Shown here: one piece after another, positions 37,639 through 50,900 of the stretch
Numbering within the stretch: the stretch's first letter is position 1
How the letters are laid out: the number at the start of each line of letters is the position of its first letter
Source of the DNA: Primulina eburnea
Lineage: Eukaryota > Streptophyta > Magnoliopsida > Lamiales > Gesneriaceae
Length of the DNA: 64,000 bases
Direction of reading: 5' to 3'
NCBI RefSeq assembly: GCF_022965805.1
Contig: NC_133102.1
Span: 9,834,485 to 9,898,484, forward strand
Program-made: the position numbers and the translations under genes
Notes under the pieces: generated by a model
Database searches by the model: none
What the model was told of the DNA's origin: nothing
What the model saw: the letters and a program-made list of their open reading frames with translations, nothing else

Positions 37639-37719
37639 ACTATGCTCATATGCAGAAGCCATATGATGACATATTAGCAAAACGAATTTTATGCATGAAA
37701 AAGAGGTTTGAAAAGTGGT
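37639..37719 (+). pseudogene. Endogenous pararetrovirus, RNase H fragment 2
   Basis: About 26 codons in one open frame between the solo LTR and the next LTR, with KRFEKW at the end. Their composition fits the continuation of the RNase H fragment at 25491-25621, as expected if the family D LTR inserted into it (ACTAT duplication). Too short to stand alone. Confidence 0.45.
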
Positions 37720-38619
37720 TGTAGGATCAACTGAGTGTTTAGAAGGAGGTTGAATAAACACTTGACACAATATGTAAGTTTCTTCGATTAGTTTAAATGG
37801 GTTGACAACTAAACTGAATATCCTCGAGTGTCTCTGTCTGTTTTCTAACATATAAATGCGGAAAGAAGCTAGTTAGACATATTAGAACAAATCACAAAAT
37901 AAATGAGAAGGGGTAAACTTTTCTAGATATTCGGATAACTGAAGCTCATATGTCACCTTTTTTCCTCTAGGAAGCTTCACATTGGAAGATGTTAGATAAT
38001 ACAAGTAGTTTGCAAGATCCTAATTCAGTTTGTTCATAAACACTGTCAAATTGAAACTCCTAGTATCTTAATAGAATAATAGACAGTCTGCAAACTGCTA
38101 TACAAATGTAATACACAAAGATACTAACTTAGAACGAAATGATCCTTAAATGATCAGATAAAATTCTTTTAAGGTGTGCTAAACTGGTTCGGTTTCGCTC
38201 AGGTATATGAAGGATTTTGAAGATTTAATCTTATCAACGAATGATCGATTCTTTCTTGAACTCAACTTCTCTTCTATTTATACTTTCAGAAATAGACCCG
38301 TTTAATCAAAAGTGTCTGTTGGCTTGTTTTTAGTCTATGTTAACGCTTTTCTGATAGTTTTTACAATGTTGCGATCAACCATTGACTCGTACACTGTTGC
38401 GGTCAATTTGTTCAGACTGCTTGATGTGGACATCAGTTTAGTGTTCTGACATAGAATGATTCTGGGTAAACCGAGGTTTGATAAACTGAAATCCTTTATA
38501 CTTATTTATTCAGTTTATAAGTGTATCAGTTTTGTTTAACTATACAAATTTCTCTTAAATCAGTTTTGCCTTAATATTATTTGTTAAGCACCAAAATATT
38601 TCAAATTCTTGATCCAACA
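37720..38619 (-). repeat. 3' LTR of the minus-strand Sirevirus
   Basis: On the minus strand it starts TGTTGGATCAAG at 38619 and ends GTTGATCCTACA at 37720 (900 bp). It is preceded by a purine tract and followed by ACCAC of the pararetrovirus. No partner LTR is in the window. Confidence 0.85.
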
Positions 38620-38640
38620 ATTTCTCCCTTTTTGGTGTTC
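38620..38640 (-). other. Polypurine tract of the minus-strand Sirevirus
   Basis: The minus strand reads CCAAAAAGGGAGAAAT directly before the TGTTGG of the LTR, a typical Sirevirus/copia tract. Confidence 0.75.
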
Positions 38641-38724
38641 ACAAAATAATGCAAAAATAAAAAAAATCTGATGTAGACAACTAAAACTGAAAAGCAACTG
38701 ATGAAAATATATTATACGAAACTT

Positions 38725-41010
38725 ATACACAAAATTCATTTGTGTTCTGCATTTCTGTTCTCAGGTACTGATCCAGACCGTTCTGTTTTTTCTTCCCTCT
38801 TTTTGTCAACACTAGGAGTAGCTACATACTGCCATACAATATGCACAACTGAATCCATCTAGGCTAACATATTGTCGATCTTAGAGAAAATCTGTGTGTG
38901 AACTGAATATAAATTTTGGAAGATAGGTGGATATAAACCAAATCCATTTTCTGTGAAAGTGCATAACGAGAACTAGATAGGTTGAGAAGTTGAGGCGCAA
39001 TTTTTTCTCATGGAATCCGGCTGAATGAACAAGGAATGGACATCTTTGGATAAATTCTTGAGATCATTGACCACTTTGTCTTTCAGATTTTCAATGTCAG
39101 TATCAGTAAATATCTGTTCAGTCTTGACCTGAGAAAGAGAGCTGATATACTGGTGAGATTAGTAAGAATGTCATCCATTTGAAACTCTTCTCCAATCTCC
39201 CTCCATCTCTGGTGATCCAGCAGGAATGTGTTCTTTGGGCGTAGAAAATTGGATCAATTAGTTGCTTGGTTCAGTAATGTCCAATGATTCAACCAGTTGA
39301 GAAGGTCCAGTCTCGGGCTCTGTAGAAACTAAAGGAACTTTTGTAGTAGCTGAATCTTTGTTAACTGAAGATATTGGAGCAAGACGAGGAATTAGAGATT
39401 CAACCACAAAGAATGTCTCTGAAATCACGACACTGGTAGGTGGGAGCTGATTCTTCAATGACTGCTTCTTTGGATGTTGTCCTTATCCCCATAAGTTGAT
39501 TTAGCAAGTGTGATGCTGTCATGGTTTGAATGATCCGATCAACATCAATCCATGGGGCTTCTACAATTATGTCAGTTGACACCGGCGCTTCTGAAATTAG
39601 TTCAACTGAGACTTCAGCTGAGATAACATCTTTGTGAGTGGAGCTGGATGAAGGGGTTGATGAGCTTTTAGCTGCTGTTGGATGGTTCGGATCCAGTTCC
39701 AATGATTTCTTGGAGGATTTGCTGCTCTTGGTGTCAACTGGAATGAAAAGTTGTTAGTACATTTCTCATAATTTGACTTGCATTTGAAAAGAGCTCAAAT
39801 CTACATCCAGCTGAGTGAATGTGGCCCTGTCATCGTGAGAAATTGGCAAATGAGATTGTAATTCTTCTTCAGTTCCTCACAAATCATAGTCAGTCTCTTG
39901 ATGCACATGAGGTTGAAGAAGTAGTTTTGTCTTTTCATAACATGCGTGACTGAGATAGCTTTCACAGCTTTCATGACCATCTTCTCCAAAGAAATAAATT
40001 TCTTCAGTGTGTCTTTATTCTTCAGTTTTCTGGAAGGAGTGACTGTCTTGAATTGATACCATTAATCATAAAACTCATCCTTGCTTTCATGCATATTCAT
40101 TTACCTAATCCATTAAGAGGTCGATTTGAGTCTGGATAACAGATTGAGGCAGCAACTACTCAGCTTCTTCCAGTTTCTCTTTCCTTTTTCCTTCAAGTTG
40201 TTTGGATGAGTAAGAATAAGCTAGCCCGGATCTTGTACATACAATTGGGTCTCTAATAACTACTCCTTTGGGTCTAGATACTAGTATAATGGTAGGTGGA
40301 GCAACCAATCCAACCAGCTTCAGCTTTTCTTTGGGCGGACTATATGCGCCTTTGACAGTTGGTTCAGCAGCAGTAGTCTGAGAGTTAGTCAAGATCTTCT
40401 GTGGCATATCCTTTTCAGTATGTACTGAGACCAGTTTACCAGGTGAAGAAATCGATTTGGTCTTTGTGGTTCTAGCTTTCTTGATCACTGGTAGAGGTGT
40501 AATATCGGTATCACTCTGAGGCATGAACGATTTCCTCTTGGGCTTGGGATTAGCAGCCTTAGACTGACCAGCTTTGGTTGTGGAAGCTGCTGGTTTAGAT
40601 GGTGTTTTCAATTACTTCTTCACTTTGACCAGTTTGGCGGTAAAACCCTTGGGCATGGGAGTGAATATTGACGACACATTCAGTAGTCTTTTTTTGTTAA
40701 GGGTCTGTGATTCACTTAGAATCACACCAGTTTCTTCAATGAGATGGTTGGTAGGAAAATCAAGATTGCTTGGTCGACTGAACCATTGCTTTCAGAATAG
40801 TAAAGAGAACAGAAGACCAGTTTACTTGAATCTCTTTGATAATGACAGTCATAACCTGAAATTTTTCCAAACTAATCGCATCAAAGGATCTATCCTTGGC
40901 CAACAACGACTTGGCTACAATGTCACACAAAACTTGATGCTCCTAAGACACAAAATATACATCGATTTCAGTAACCCAAAATTCCCCCTAAACACCATAT
41001 TAAAATAAAT
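38725..41010 (-). pseudogene. Third ORF (env-position) of the minus-strand Sirevirus, broken
   Basis: A segment at about 40780-40990 matches the conserved core of the plus-strand third ORF at 62959-63700: VMTVIIKEIQVNWSSVLF here against VMIAITSDFKVDWSRFLF there, and HQVLCDIVAKSLLAK against YQVLADIVAKAILVK. It is followed by a long Ser/Thr/Pro/Lys-rich tail seen in frames 40156-40611, 39400-39702 and 39258-39458, ending near 38725. The core resembles a family I remember as plant transposon-associated proteins. Function is unknown; the position after pol is where Sireviruses may carry an env-like ORF. Confidence 0.65.
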
Positions 41011-41029
41011 TAATGAGTCCTAAGACATT

Positions 41030-43800
41030 TCTAAAGAAAGAAAACTTAGTATCAGGGAGAGGTTTGGTGAAAATATACGTCGATTGTTGTTTGATCGAGA
41101 CATATTCCAACTTTATGTCCTTCTTTAATGCATGATATCTTATGAAATGATGTCTGATGTCTATATGTTTGGTCCTGGAATGTAAGATTAGATTGTAGGT
41201 GATTTCTATGGTACTTGTATTATCACAGAAGATTGGAGATTCTTGTGCTGTGATTCCATAGTCTTGTAATTGTTGTTGAATCCAAAGTAGTTGAGCTACA
41301 ACAACTGCCTGCTGCTAAGTATTCTGCTACAATTGAAGATGTGGCCATAGAAGTTTGCTTATTTACGAGACATAAGATCAGTCTATCTCCTAGAAATTGA
41401 CATGATCTACTGATAGTTTTTCTATCAAGCTTGCATCTTGCATAATTTGGATATTAATATCCCACAGAATTGAATTAGGAATTTTTAGCTACCATAGGCC
41501 CACATTTTGTGTACCTTTAAGATTTTAAGAATACGTTTGGCAGCTAAATAATGAGATTTTTTAGGATCAGACTGAAATCAAGCACATATACAATTAGCAA
41601 AGACAATATTAGGTCGACTGAAAATAAGGTACAACAAGAAACCTATTAAACCTTGACACATGATTACCTCAACTGATATTCCCCCTTCATCTTTGTCCAG
41701 TTTGACTGATGAACTCATTGGGGTCGATGCTGCAAAGCATGTCTCCATGCCAAATTTCTTGAGCGGTTCCTTCGTGTACTTAGTTTTGCTGATGTAAATA
41801 CAATTTTATAATTGCTTCACTAGCATTCCGAGAAAAAATGTCAGTTTATCCATCATACTTATCTCAAACTTTTTCTGCATTAGTGTGGAAAAATTTTCGT
41901 ATAGTTTGTGGTTAGTTGACCTGAAGATGATATCATCAACATAGATTTGGAATGATAAAGTTTGTTATCGTTTTTGAGAATTTAAAGAGTGTCTTATCCT
42001 CAGAGCCTATAACAAAATCATGTCCTATTATAAATTTAGATAAAGTTTCATATCAAACTCTTGGTACTATTTTAAACCATATATAACTTTTTTTAAACCA
42101 TAAACATGATTTTGAAATAAATGGTTATAAAATCTAGTAGTTGTTTCACATAGACCTCTTCTTGCAATTGTCCATTCAAGAATGCAATCTTCAATCTATT
42201 TGATACACTTTGAAATTCTTGTAGAGGTATATTCAAGAAACTTCCAATGGCTTCCAGTCTGGCTACTGGTACATAGGTTTCATCCTAATTAATTTCTTTT
42301 TCTTGCCTGAATCCTTGAGCCACCAGTCTTACTTTATTTTTTACCATAGTTCCATCTTCATCGAGTTTGTTCAGCTAGACCCATCGTGTAACTATAACTG
42401 ATTGATGAGAGGGTATTGAAACTAAGTCTCGGACAATATTTCTGGTAAATTGATTGAGCTATTATTTTATAGCATCAGTCCATCTACGGTATGTTAGTGC
42501 CTCATCAACCTTTTTGGTTCAATAATAGAAATAAATGCAGCATATAGAAATCGATTGATCATCTGCCCTCTGGTTCTTATGGGGGCAGGTGGATTACCTA
42601 TTACTGAATTGGGAGGATGATTCTTGTTCCACCTATAATAGAGTTAATTTGTAGTGTTTTGTGGAACTGAATCAGTGGATTGACCTCAATTAGATTGTGT
42701 TCAGTTGTGTTGACATCAGTCTAATTTGTGTCAGTTTGGATCTCATCGTTTCTTTGTAGGTCAACACACTAGTCAACTGTAGCATCAGTTTGTCTAATTT
42801 GTTCTTGTTTGCCAAATATCTCAGGTTCCTCACTCGTGTCGGATTTCATGATTTTTTAAAAATACAGAAAAAGATTGATTAAAAAATTCAATTCCTCTAT
42901 CAGACCTGATTTTGTCAATTCCTTGAGATTTTTCATTTAAAAGTCTTTTGAAAATTTTGACCGACCAGTTGAGTAGCAGTTTGATCTTTTGATTTTAAAA
43001 AGATGATCCAAGTGAATCTTGAGAAGTCATCAACAATAACTAGAATGTATTTATTCCCTCTAACCTTATGAATAAGATAGGACCGAATAAGTCCAAGTGT
43101 AACAGTTCTAAGCCTCAGGTTGATGAGTTACACCATTTATTTTTAAAAGATAACCTAACTTTCTTCCCAAACTGAGATGCTGGGCAGACTTTATCTTTTG
43201 AAAAATCAATTTTAGGCAGACCTTTGACTACATCATTTTACTCTGATTTACGATGGCGTTGAAATTTAAATTATTTAACATTTTGTGTCATTGCTAGTTC
43301 CTTGAAGAGTTGGATGCTAGAAAGCTATTGATTCATTCGGTTGAGTTGTCCAACTAACTTTGTGTGTGATACCACATCTGTCACTTGTCATTATAATACA
43401 TCCAAAAGTATTTATGACAGTACAATTATGCTTACTGAACTCAATCGAATAATCATGGTTACATAATTGACTTATACTGATTAAGTTATACTTGAGATTT
43501 CCTACAAGTAATATATCTTCAATGATAATTTTACCAAGTATAAACTTAGCATTACCCATGGTTCTACATTAAAAGAATCTCCAAATGTGATCTTAGGTCC
43601 AGTAAGAGTCAGTTCATCTAGCAGTTTAGCTTCTCCAGTCATGTGTATTGAACATCCACTGTCAAAGTACCAGACTGTCTTCTTAGCTGGTACAGTTTTG
43701 GTGTTCTGCAATCACAAATGAATAAACATTTTGGTACATATACCTATTTGGGTCCAGAGAGGGGATTAGTCTTTTTGGAGCCCAAATTTGGAACAACTTA
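41030..43800 (-). pseudogene. Degenerate pol of the minus-strand Sirevirus
   Basis: Protease near 43600-43711 with intact motif WYFDSGCSIHMTG, the best preserved part. The integrase region is about 42850-43310 and badly decayed. Reverse transcriptase has YVDDIIF near 41930-41950 and the FFLGM region. RNase H has AEYLAAGSCC near 41310-41340. Stops and frameshifts separate all domains. Confidence 0.8.
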
Positions 43801-44399
43801 ACTGTCATTCCATTGGTGTGTTCCAAATAGGTTGTGATTGGACATGTGTGTTATGTGTTTTCCATTCAGTAGAGACCACATGTTGTTTACTTTTTTAACT
43901 TCATTGGTCAGGCTATATCGTTTCTGAACATGTTTGCAATTAAAATAATTTTTAGGTTTACCTTTCATTGATTTATACTTGGCTGAACTGGTTTGAAAGG
44001 GATTCTAGTTAGGCTTAGCATTGGAACTCTCAGGTATGTAACCGATACCAAATTTTCTATTTTTGTTCATATCCTAAATAAGATTTTTAACTTGATGGAA
44101 ACGTTCTTGATGTTCATGTATCATACTGGATCTCACAAAGTGAATATATTTTCTTTTGCATACATTCAGTTTTTTTTAGTACTGGTTTCAGGAATGCATT
44201 CATTGTTGCTGAAACCGAGATCGGTTTTGTCTCCAACATGTTTATGCAATTCTTGCATTTCAACTAAAGTAACTGAAGACTTATTCCATGATGAAACTAG
44301 TTCACTTACTTAAAATTTTCTGTTTTAACCTCCTGGTTCTCATCCTATAACATTTCACTATCCATGTTTAGTTTAGCAATATCTGCCTTTAGACTCAAC

Positions 44400-44945
44400 A
44401 TTTCACTAGACTATTCCTAGTCAGTTTCAGTTGTGTTGTCTGGAAATTCATTTTTCTTGGCTTTAATTTCATCGAATGATAGAGAAAGTTTTTGGTACTC
44501 ATTTACCATGTTATAAAAGTGCATTGATAAGGTCTTCTCGTGAAAAATCATTTTAGTTGAAGTTAAATACATGTTACTGTTAGATTCCAGCTCAACATCA
44601 TTTCTCATTAAGAACTTTACTTCTTCATCATCACTAGAGCTACTTGAGTTTTCTGATTCAGATGATTCAGAATCCGAATCAGGCCATTTTGATTTTCTTT
44701 CTTCAGCTATCATCACCTTTTGATCATGCTTTTTAAAATTTCTTTTTATATTTGGATTTCTTTTGTCAAAAGATCTCTTGCCCTTATCAGATGATCTCCT
44801 GTCATCCTTCTTTGGTTTAGAGTAATCTGCTATGAAGTTGCCAGTTTTGTCACAGTTGAAACAGGCATTGGAGTCATCAGTTGACCCTCTCTTTTGATAA
44901 GATTTTTTAATGGAATTTTGAAAATTTCTTAAAACTCATTTTAAT
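44400..44945 (-). pseudogene. C-terminal part of gag, minus-strand Sirevirus
   Basis: Contains a decayed zinc knuckle (CFNCDKTGNF near 44830-44870) and a Ser/Asp/Glu-rich tail (SESSESENSSSSSDDEE), as in the plus-strand gag at 47260-47520. The N-terminal half is absent. A degenerate gag-pol linker occupies 43800-44400. Confidence 0.7.
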
Positions 44946-45290
44946 GATATTTATAATGAATATAATACTAAATATTGTGGAGGCAAAAACAACTCATTTT
45001 CCAGGGATGAAGATATTATGTGTAATGAAGCATGAGAAAGCCTGTGAGCGAAAAAACCCTAAAAAGAGCCCATTTACAGAAGAAGATCCAAAAGAACTCA
45101 AGATCAAGATAGATCATGATGGTTAAATATCAAACAAGATTTCCTCTTTGGTTATAAAAAGTTTTTTTTATGATCTTATATAGTAAAGGATTTGTTCGTT
45201 TTTAAAAAAGATAGATTGTATATATTTTTATTTTTAATTTTAGTTAGATAAACAATTAAATTAATGTTAATAAGTGATAGACTTAATATA
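44946..45290. other. Unassigned sequence between the two Sirevirus elements
   Basis: A 60-residue plus-strand frame (44944-45126) ends with a charged stretch, KNPKKSPFTEEDPKELK then IKIDHDG. It has no recognised domain. It might be the tail of the pararetrovirus or of the deleted element. The rest (45127-45290) is AT-rich. Confidence 0.3.
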
Positions 45291-46319
45291 ATTGTGGTGA
45301 TAAGAGTCAAAACCAGTAGATCGCGTTAGTAAAATCAGAAGATAGTATAAAAGCAGAAGTTCTCGTGTCACTTTAACAAAGCAGCACTCTTCGAGTACTT
45401 CTCAACTTAGATAAATATGAGTAGAACTCGGCTTATACAAGATCAGAACTTAAAAATGAACGGTACTTTATTAAATGTTACCGTTACTTTATCTAGTACG
45501 ATTATTTATTGCACCATTAATCCTGAACAAAGACATTTATCGCTCCTTACCAGTTTTGGTATGAAACATGACTGATTGTTTCGTAGCTTTCTGCATGACC
45601 TATTTCAGGTACTAAAGCTGATCTTGCTCAAGAGTTTCAGAAGTCGTCTCTGAATATAGACGTTTTACTCTTATTTTCTATATATATTAGGTTAAATCCT
45701 ATATAAAAAACAATGTTATCATCTTTATCAAAACAACGATTATTCCAACGTGAGTTTGAGCTATCATCAACTACTTATCTTCAAGCTCAACAAGCAGAAA
45801 AGCAGCACACGCTTCATTATCAATATCCGATCTTCTAAGATCATATTGTGCTGCTGTTTCGTAAAATCTCTTTAAGCTAAACACTTTGCTACATCTTTGA
45901 AAAGAGTTTTAAACTGGAAAAGAGTCTTTTCCAGAACCGTGTTGTATTCGTTTTACTGAGTTGTGTAACTAAGAGTTGAGCAGGCTAAGGGTAAGCCCTA
46001 CTGAAGTGGGTGTGTACAAGTGTTGTACTGTAATATCCAAAATCTTTTAGTGATAACTTCTGGAAACAGAAAAAGGGGAGACGTAGAAGATTTTATCTTC
46101 GAACTTCCAGAAACAATCACTGTTCTACTGCATACTGTTTTATTGTGTTTCACCGTACTCCATTGGATTGTTTTCGCACTTATTATTGCGATCTGCTGGA
46201 ATTACTATTGAACAAGATAAGCTATAATCTCTTACATGATTCTAGCACCTTTTGCAAAATCAACCAACAAAGGAAACAAGTTTATTCACCCCCTCTAAAC
46301 TCTATATCGATCTCCAACA
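45290..46319 (+). repeat. 5' LTR of the plus-strand Sirevirus (start uncertain)
   Basis: Ends CGATCTCCAACA directly before AGTGGTATCAGAGC. The block TTTTAGTGATAACTTC...GGGGAGACGTAGAAG (46048-46100) resembles the other Sirevirus-like LTRs at 20715 and 25200. No TGTTGG start was found, so the left boundary is an estimate. Confidence 0.6.
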
Positions 46320-46321
46320 AG

Positions 46322-46335
46322 TGGTATCAGAGCAG
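46322..46335 (+). other. Primer-binding site (tRNA-iMet) of the plus-strand Sirevirus
   Basis: TGGTATCAGAGCAG begins three bases after the LTR end and is complementary to initiator-Met tRNA. Confidence 0.88.
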
Positions 46336-46364
46336 ATTTTTCTTGTTCTATATTTACAATAGAT

Positions 46365-47674
46365 ATGGCACATTTCAGCAAGGTTCTCATGTTCTCAAAA
46401 GAAGACTTTGATGACTGGAAGATCTGGATGCAAGCTCATCTTGCAGCTCAAGATGATGACATGTGGTTTGTCATCACAGATGGTCAATTGAAGATCTTAA
46501 ATTCTAACACTGATGTTCTTGTTACTGAGGGAGCACCCCAGATGGTTGAGAAGCACAGAAGTGAATGAAATGGCGAAGATAAAAAGAAAGCCAATATTGA
46601 TAATGTTGCGAAGGAAATTCTCTACAAAACTCTCGACAAAAATACCTTCAATAAGATCAAGATGTGTTATACTGCTAAAGAGATTTGGGATAAACTCATC
46701 AAATCTGTGAAGGAAATGAACAGACGAAGGAGAATAAACTGTCTGGAGCAATGCAGAAATTTGAGAATCTCGAAGTGAAAGCTGGAAAAACTCTGAATGA
46801 GTTTGATGAACGTTTCAGCAGCTTGGTTAATGAGCTGGCAGCTCTTGGGAAAGAATATGGCAACAGAGAATTAACACTCAAAGTTATGAGAGCTTTATCC
46901 AGAGAATGTGATGTAAAAACTATGGTTATGAGAGTATTTAAAGATCTGAACAAGTTAGAATTACATGACTTGTTTGCAGACTTAAAAGCCAATGAGTTTG
47001 AACTGGAAGTAAGAAGCGGAGAGGAGCCTTCAACAAATTTATCTACCAAGGCTCTCACTGCTACTACTACTACTACTGTTGCAATTGTTCCAAGTACATA
47101 ATCTGCTACTGCCATTAAAAGAACATATGAGAAGACTGCTGAACAATCCAGCGACGATGCAATGTCACTATTTGTGAAGAAATTTTCCAGATTCATGAAG
47201 AAGAATCATCGATCTTACCAGGGTCCCAACCAAAACTTTAAGAAAGATTCACCATCTGGTGACATGGAATGTTTCAATTGTGGAAAAGTTGGGCACTTCA
47301 TTGCTGCTGATTGCCGGAAGCCAAAGAAAGATGATCAGAAGATAAAGGAATACAAGAGGAATGACAAGAAATCCAGAAGAGATAGCAAAGCGATGATTGC
47401 AGAGGAAAGCAAATCTAAATGGGCATATTCCAGCTCTGAGTCTTCTGACTCAGAAAGTCATTCTACTGATAGTGATACAGAAGAGATCAAATGTCTCATG
47501 GCAGACATTGAATCCAACTCGACATCTGGAGAGGTATTTGATTTTGACTCGAATGAATTTACACAAATTGATTTGGTTAAAGCGCTACATGACATGGTGG
47601 AAGGTACTCGAAACTTTCTCAGTCATTCTAGGAAGTTAAGATTGAAAATAAAACTTAAAGGATCAAGTCAGTAA
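46365..47674 (+). pseudogene. Gag of the plus-strand Sirevirus, broken
   Basis: ATG at 46365 (MAHFSKVLMFSKEDFDDWK) begins a copia gag. A TGA at 46566 interrupts it, and the homology continues in the same frame through YTAKEIWDKLI. A frameshift follows near 46715, and the frame 46751-47101 carries the central gag domain. A TAA at 47099 is followed by a CCHC knuckle, CFNCGKVGHFIAADC (one residue longer than the usual spacing), at about 47270-47320. The tail is Ser/Asp/Glu-rich. Confidence 0.85.
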
Positions 47675-47978
47675 GTTCCCTTGCTTGCAAGACAATAGCT
47701 GCAATGATTTAAAAGTTGAGATGAGTAAGTCAAGAACTGAGAATGATAGGGTTAATGCAGATTACTAGATGATGAAATCTGAGAATCAAAAGTTATCTAT
47801 TTTGGTAAATGCTTGGAACAAGTCTTCTGTTTCTTTAGAGAAGATGCAAGAATTGCAAAAGCAATCCGGTGACAGAAGTGGTCTCGAATTCAACAATATA
47901 TAAAGCACTTCTGAAACAAGTACTAAGCCAGAACTGAATACAAACAAAGGGAAATACATTCATTTTGTTAAATCCAGT

Positions 47979-50900
47979 GTGGTATATGAACCAGTAGTAC
48001 CAACTGTTCAAACTGAAAGGACTGTAGATCAGACGAACAGAAGGAAGCATTATGGTCTAGTTTATGTTGAACCTAAGGGAAGAGTTCACCGGGGTTCTAA
48101 ATCCAGCAGAGGATTCAATTCAAGAGGACAACCCTCTATGAAGGTTAAAAACTACCAGCACTATAATTCTAGACCTGTTCAGAAGAGATACAGGTCAGAC
48201 AACAAAAACAGAAGGGAAGAAAAAAATTTTAAGATGCATTCTGTTAGAAATAACAGACCTTATGGTGCACACACCTCTTTGGATACCCAAAGTACAAGGT
48301 CACCAAGAATTGTACAAATTTGGGTTCCTAAAGGACTGATAAGGATCGAACCCAAATAGATTGGGTACCAGATACTAAAATTTGTGTTTGCAGGAACAGG
48401 ATATGAAAGCCAAAATCAGCAGCTCCACATGGTATCTGGACAGTGGATGTTCCAGACACATGACAGGATAGAAAATCTACTATCAGAAGTAATGAGTTTT
48501 ACTGGACCAAAGATAACATTTGGGGGCAACTCAAAAGGTAAAACCGTGGGTAAGGATAAGATCATCCATGGTAACATTACTATTAATGATGTACTCTTAG
48601 TTGAAAATCTTTGTTACAACTTGATTAACATTAGCCAACTGTGTGATAATGGTTACTCTTTAGCTTTTCAGAAGCACACATGCACAGTTAAAAACGCTAA
48701 TGAGTCTACTGTATTAACTGGAAAAAGAGAAGGCAACACATACAAAGTTTCATGGAATAAATCACATTAATGTTCCTACATGTTTAGTTGCTTCTCTTAG
48801 TGATAAACTTTGGCTATGGCACAAGAGATTGAATCACCTGAACTTCAAATCAATCAATAACCTCAAGAAGCAGAACATTGTTGATGGTTTGCCTGATATA
48901 AACTTCGTTAAGAATCATGTATGTGTTTTATGTCAACTTGGTAAGCAAGTGTGATCTAGCTTCAAGAATAAATGTAGTAAATCAATTTCAAGGTGTTTGG
49001 AATTATTGCATATGGACTTATTTGGTCCAATCCCTATAATGAGCTTAGGGGGAATGAAGTACACACTTGTTGTTGTTGATGACTTTTCTAGATTTACTTG
49101 AGTTATATTTCTTGCTGGAAAATATCAAACCATTTGCCTCCTGATCATGTTTCTGAAAAAGATTCAAAATGAAAAATCAATTTCTATCATTAAAATCAAA
49201 AGTGATAGGGGAACTGAGTTTACTAACAAGATTCTTGAGTTATATTTGGATGAACATGGCATTCATCATTCATATCCAATTGCCAGAACGCCTCAACAAA
49301 ATGGAGTGGTTGAGAGGAGAAACAAAACTCTTTTTAGAAGCTGCTAGAACAATGCTAGCAGATGCAGACATCTCTCAGCGTTTTTGGGCAGAAGCAATCA
49401 ACACAGTTTGTTACATACAATACAGAACTATGATCTACAAGAGGCATAACCAGACTCCATATGAGATATGAAAAGGGAGTAAGCCTAATGTATCTTATTT
49501 TCATGTATTTGGTTGTAAATGATTTGTGCACAATAATGGTAAAAATTATTTTCCGCATTCGACTCAAAATCATATGCTGAACCCTTTCTTGGATATTCAG
49601 CAATAAGCAAAGCTTTAAGAATTTTCAATAATAGAACTCTTAATGTTGAAGAATCTATTCATGTTGTTTTTGATGAAGATAATAGTGCTCCTGGAATTTC
49701 TAACACGTCAAATCTAAGTAACAGGTTAGACATGATTCATCTGGAACTGGACAGTGAAGATGATGCAGAACCTAGTGTTAAAGATGCTCAAAATCCAGAA
49801 CCAGACATTCCTCTGGTAGAACTAGTTGTTCAGACACAGGATATACCAGAACCAGAAGTGAACATTCCAGAATTTGCTACTGCTTTAGCTGAGCCTGATT
49901 CGAATCCATCAAACCATGAAGAAATTTCTTTAAACCCTTTTGTCTGGAGAAAATCTCATCCTCCATATTTGGTTATTGGTAATCCAGCAGCTCCATTAAG
50001 AACCCGAAGGCAAATTATTAGTGAATATATGCATGCTGCTTTTATCTCTCAGGATGAACCAAAGAAAATTGAAGAAACTCTTCTAGATCCCAGTTGGATC
50101 GAAGCTATGCAAGAAGAGCTGAATCAATTAAAAGAAATGAAGTTTGGTTTCTTGTACCTAGACCATCTCATCAAGCTGTTGTTGGAACCCGGTTGGTGTT
50201 TAGGAACAAATTAAATGAAGAAGGCACTGTGGTCAGAAATAAAGCAAGACTGGTAGCTCAAGTTTTCAGACATGAAGAAGGGATAGACTATGATGAAACC
50301 TATGCACCAGTAGCAAGGCTTGAAGCAATCAGGATATTTTTAGCCTTTGCTGCTTTCAAGAACACCAAAGTTTATCAGATGGATGTGAAAAGCGCCTTTC
50401 TAAATGGTCTACTACAAGAAGAAGTCTACGTTGAACAACCTCCAGGTTTTATCGATCATTTTTTACCGAATCATGTATTTAAATTACACAAAGCCCTGTA
50501 TGGTTTAAAACAGGCACCTCGAGCTTGGTATGACATGCTCTCACAATTTCTAGTCAATCATGATTTTACAATCGGCACAGTAGACAAGACTTTGTTCACC
50601 TTAGTTAAAAATAAGAGCATCCTGTTAGTACAGATTTATGTTGATGACATTATCTTTGGGTCAACTAACCCCAAATTGTGTGCAAAGTTTTCTAAATTAA
50701 TGCAGGAACAATTTGAAATAAGCATGATGGGAGAATTAACATTCTTCCTAGGAATGCAGATCAAACAACTTGATACTGGAATCTTCATAAATCAGGCTAA
50801 GTATACTAAAGAACTACTGAAAAATTTTGGCATGGAACATGTTCTGCTGCTTCTACTCCTATGAGCTCATCTACTAAACTTGACAAGGATGAAAATGGAA

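Larger units (their letters stand above)
37720..44945 (-). mobile_element. 5'-truncated Sirevirus-like Ty1/copia element, minus strand
   Basis: Reading from high to low coordinates: partial gag, gag-pol linker, protease, integrase, RT, RNase H, a third ORF, a polypurine tract and the 3' LTR ending at 37720. The 5' LTR and the gag N-terminus are missing; homology to the plus-strand relative ends near 44945. Compared with the plus-strand copy it also lacks the ~1.6-kb spacer between pol and the third ORF and the start of that ORF. All frames are broken. Confidence 0.85.

Noticed and set aside
40574..41008. 144-aa plus-strand frame
   Set aside because: It is the antisense shadow of the minus-strand Sirevirus third ORF, whose core matches the plus-strand copy.
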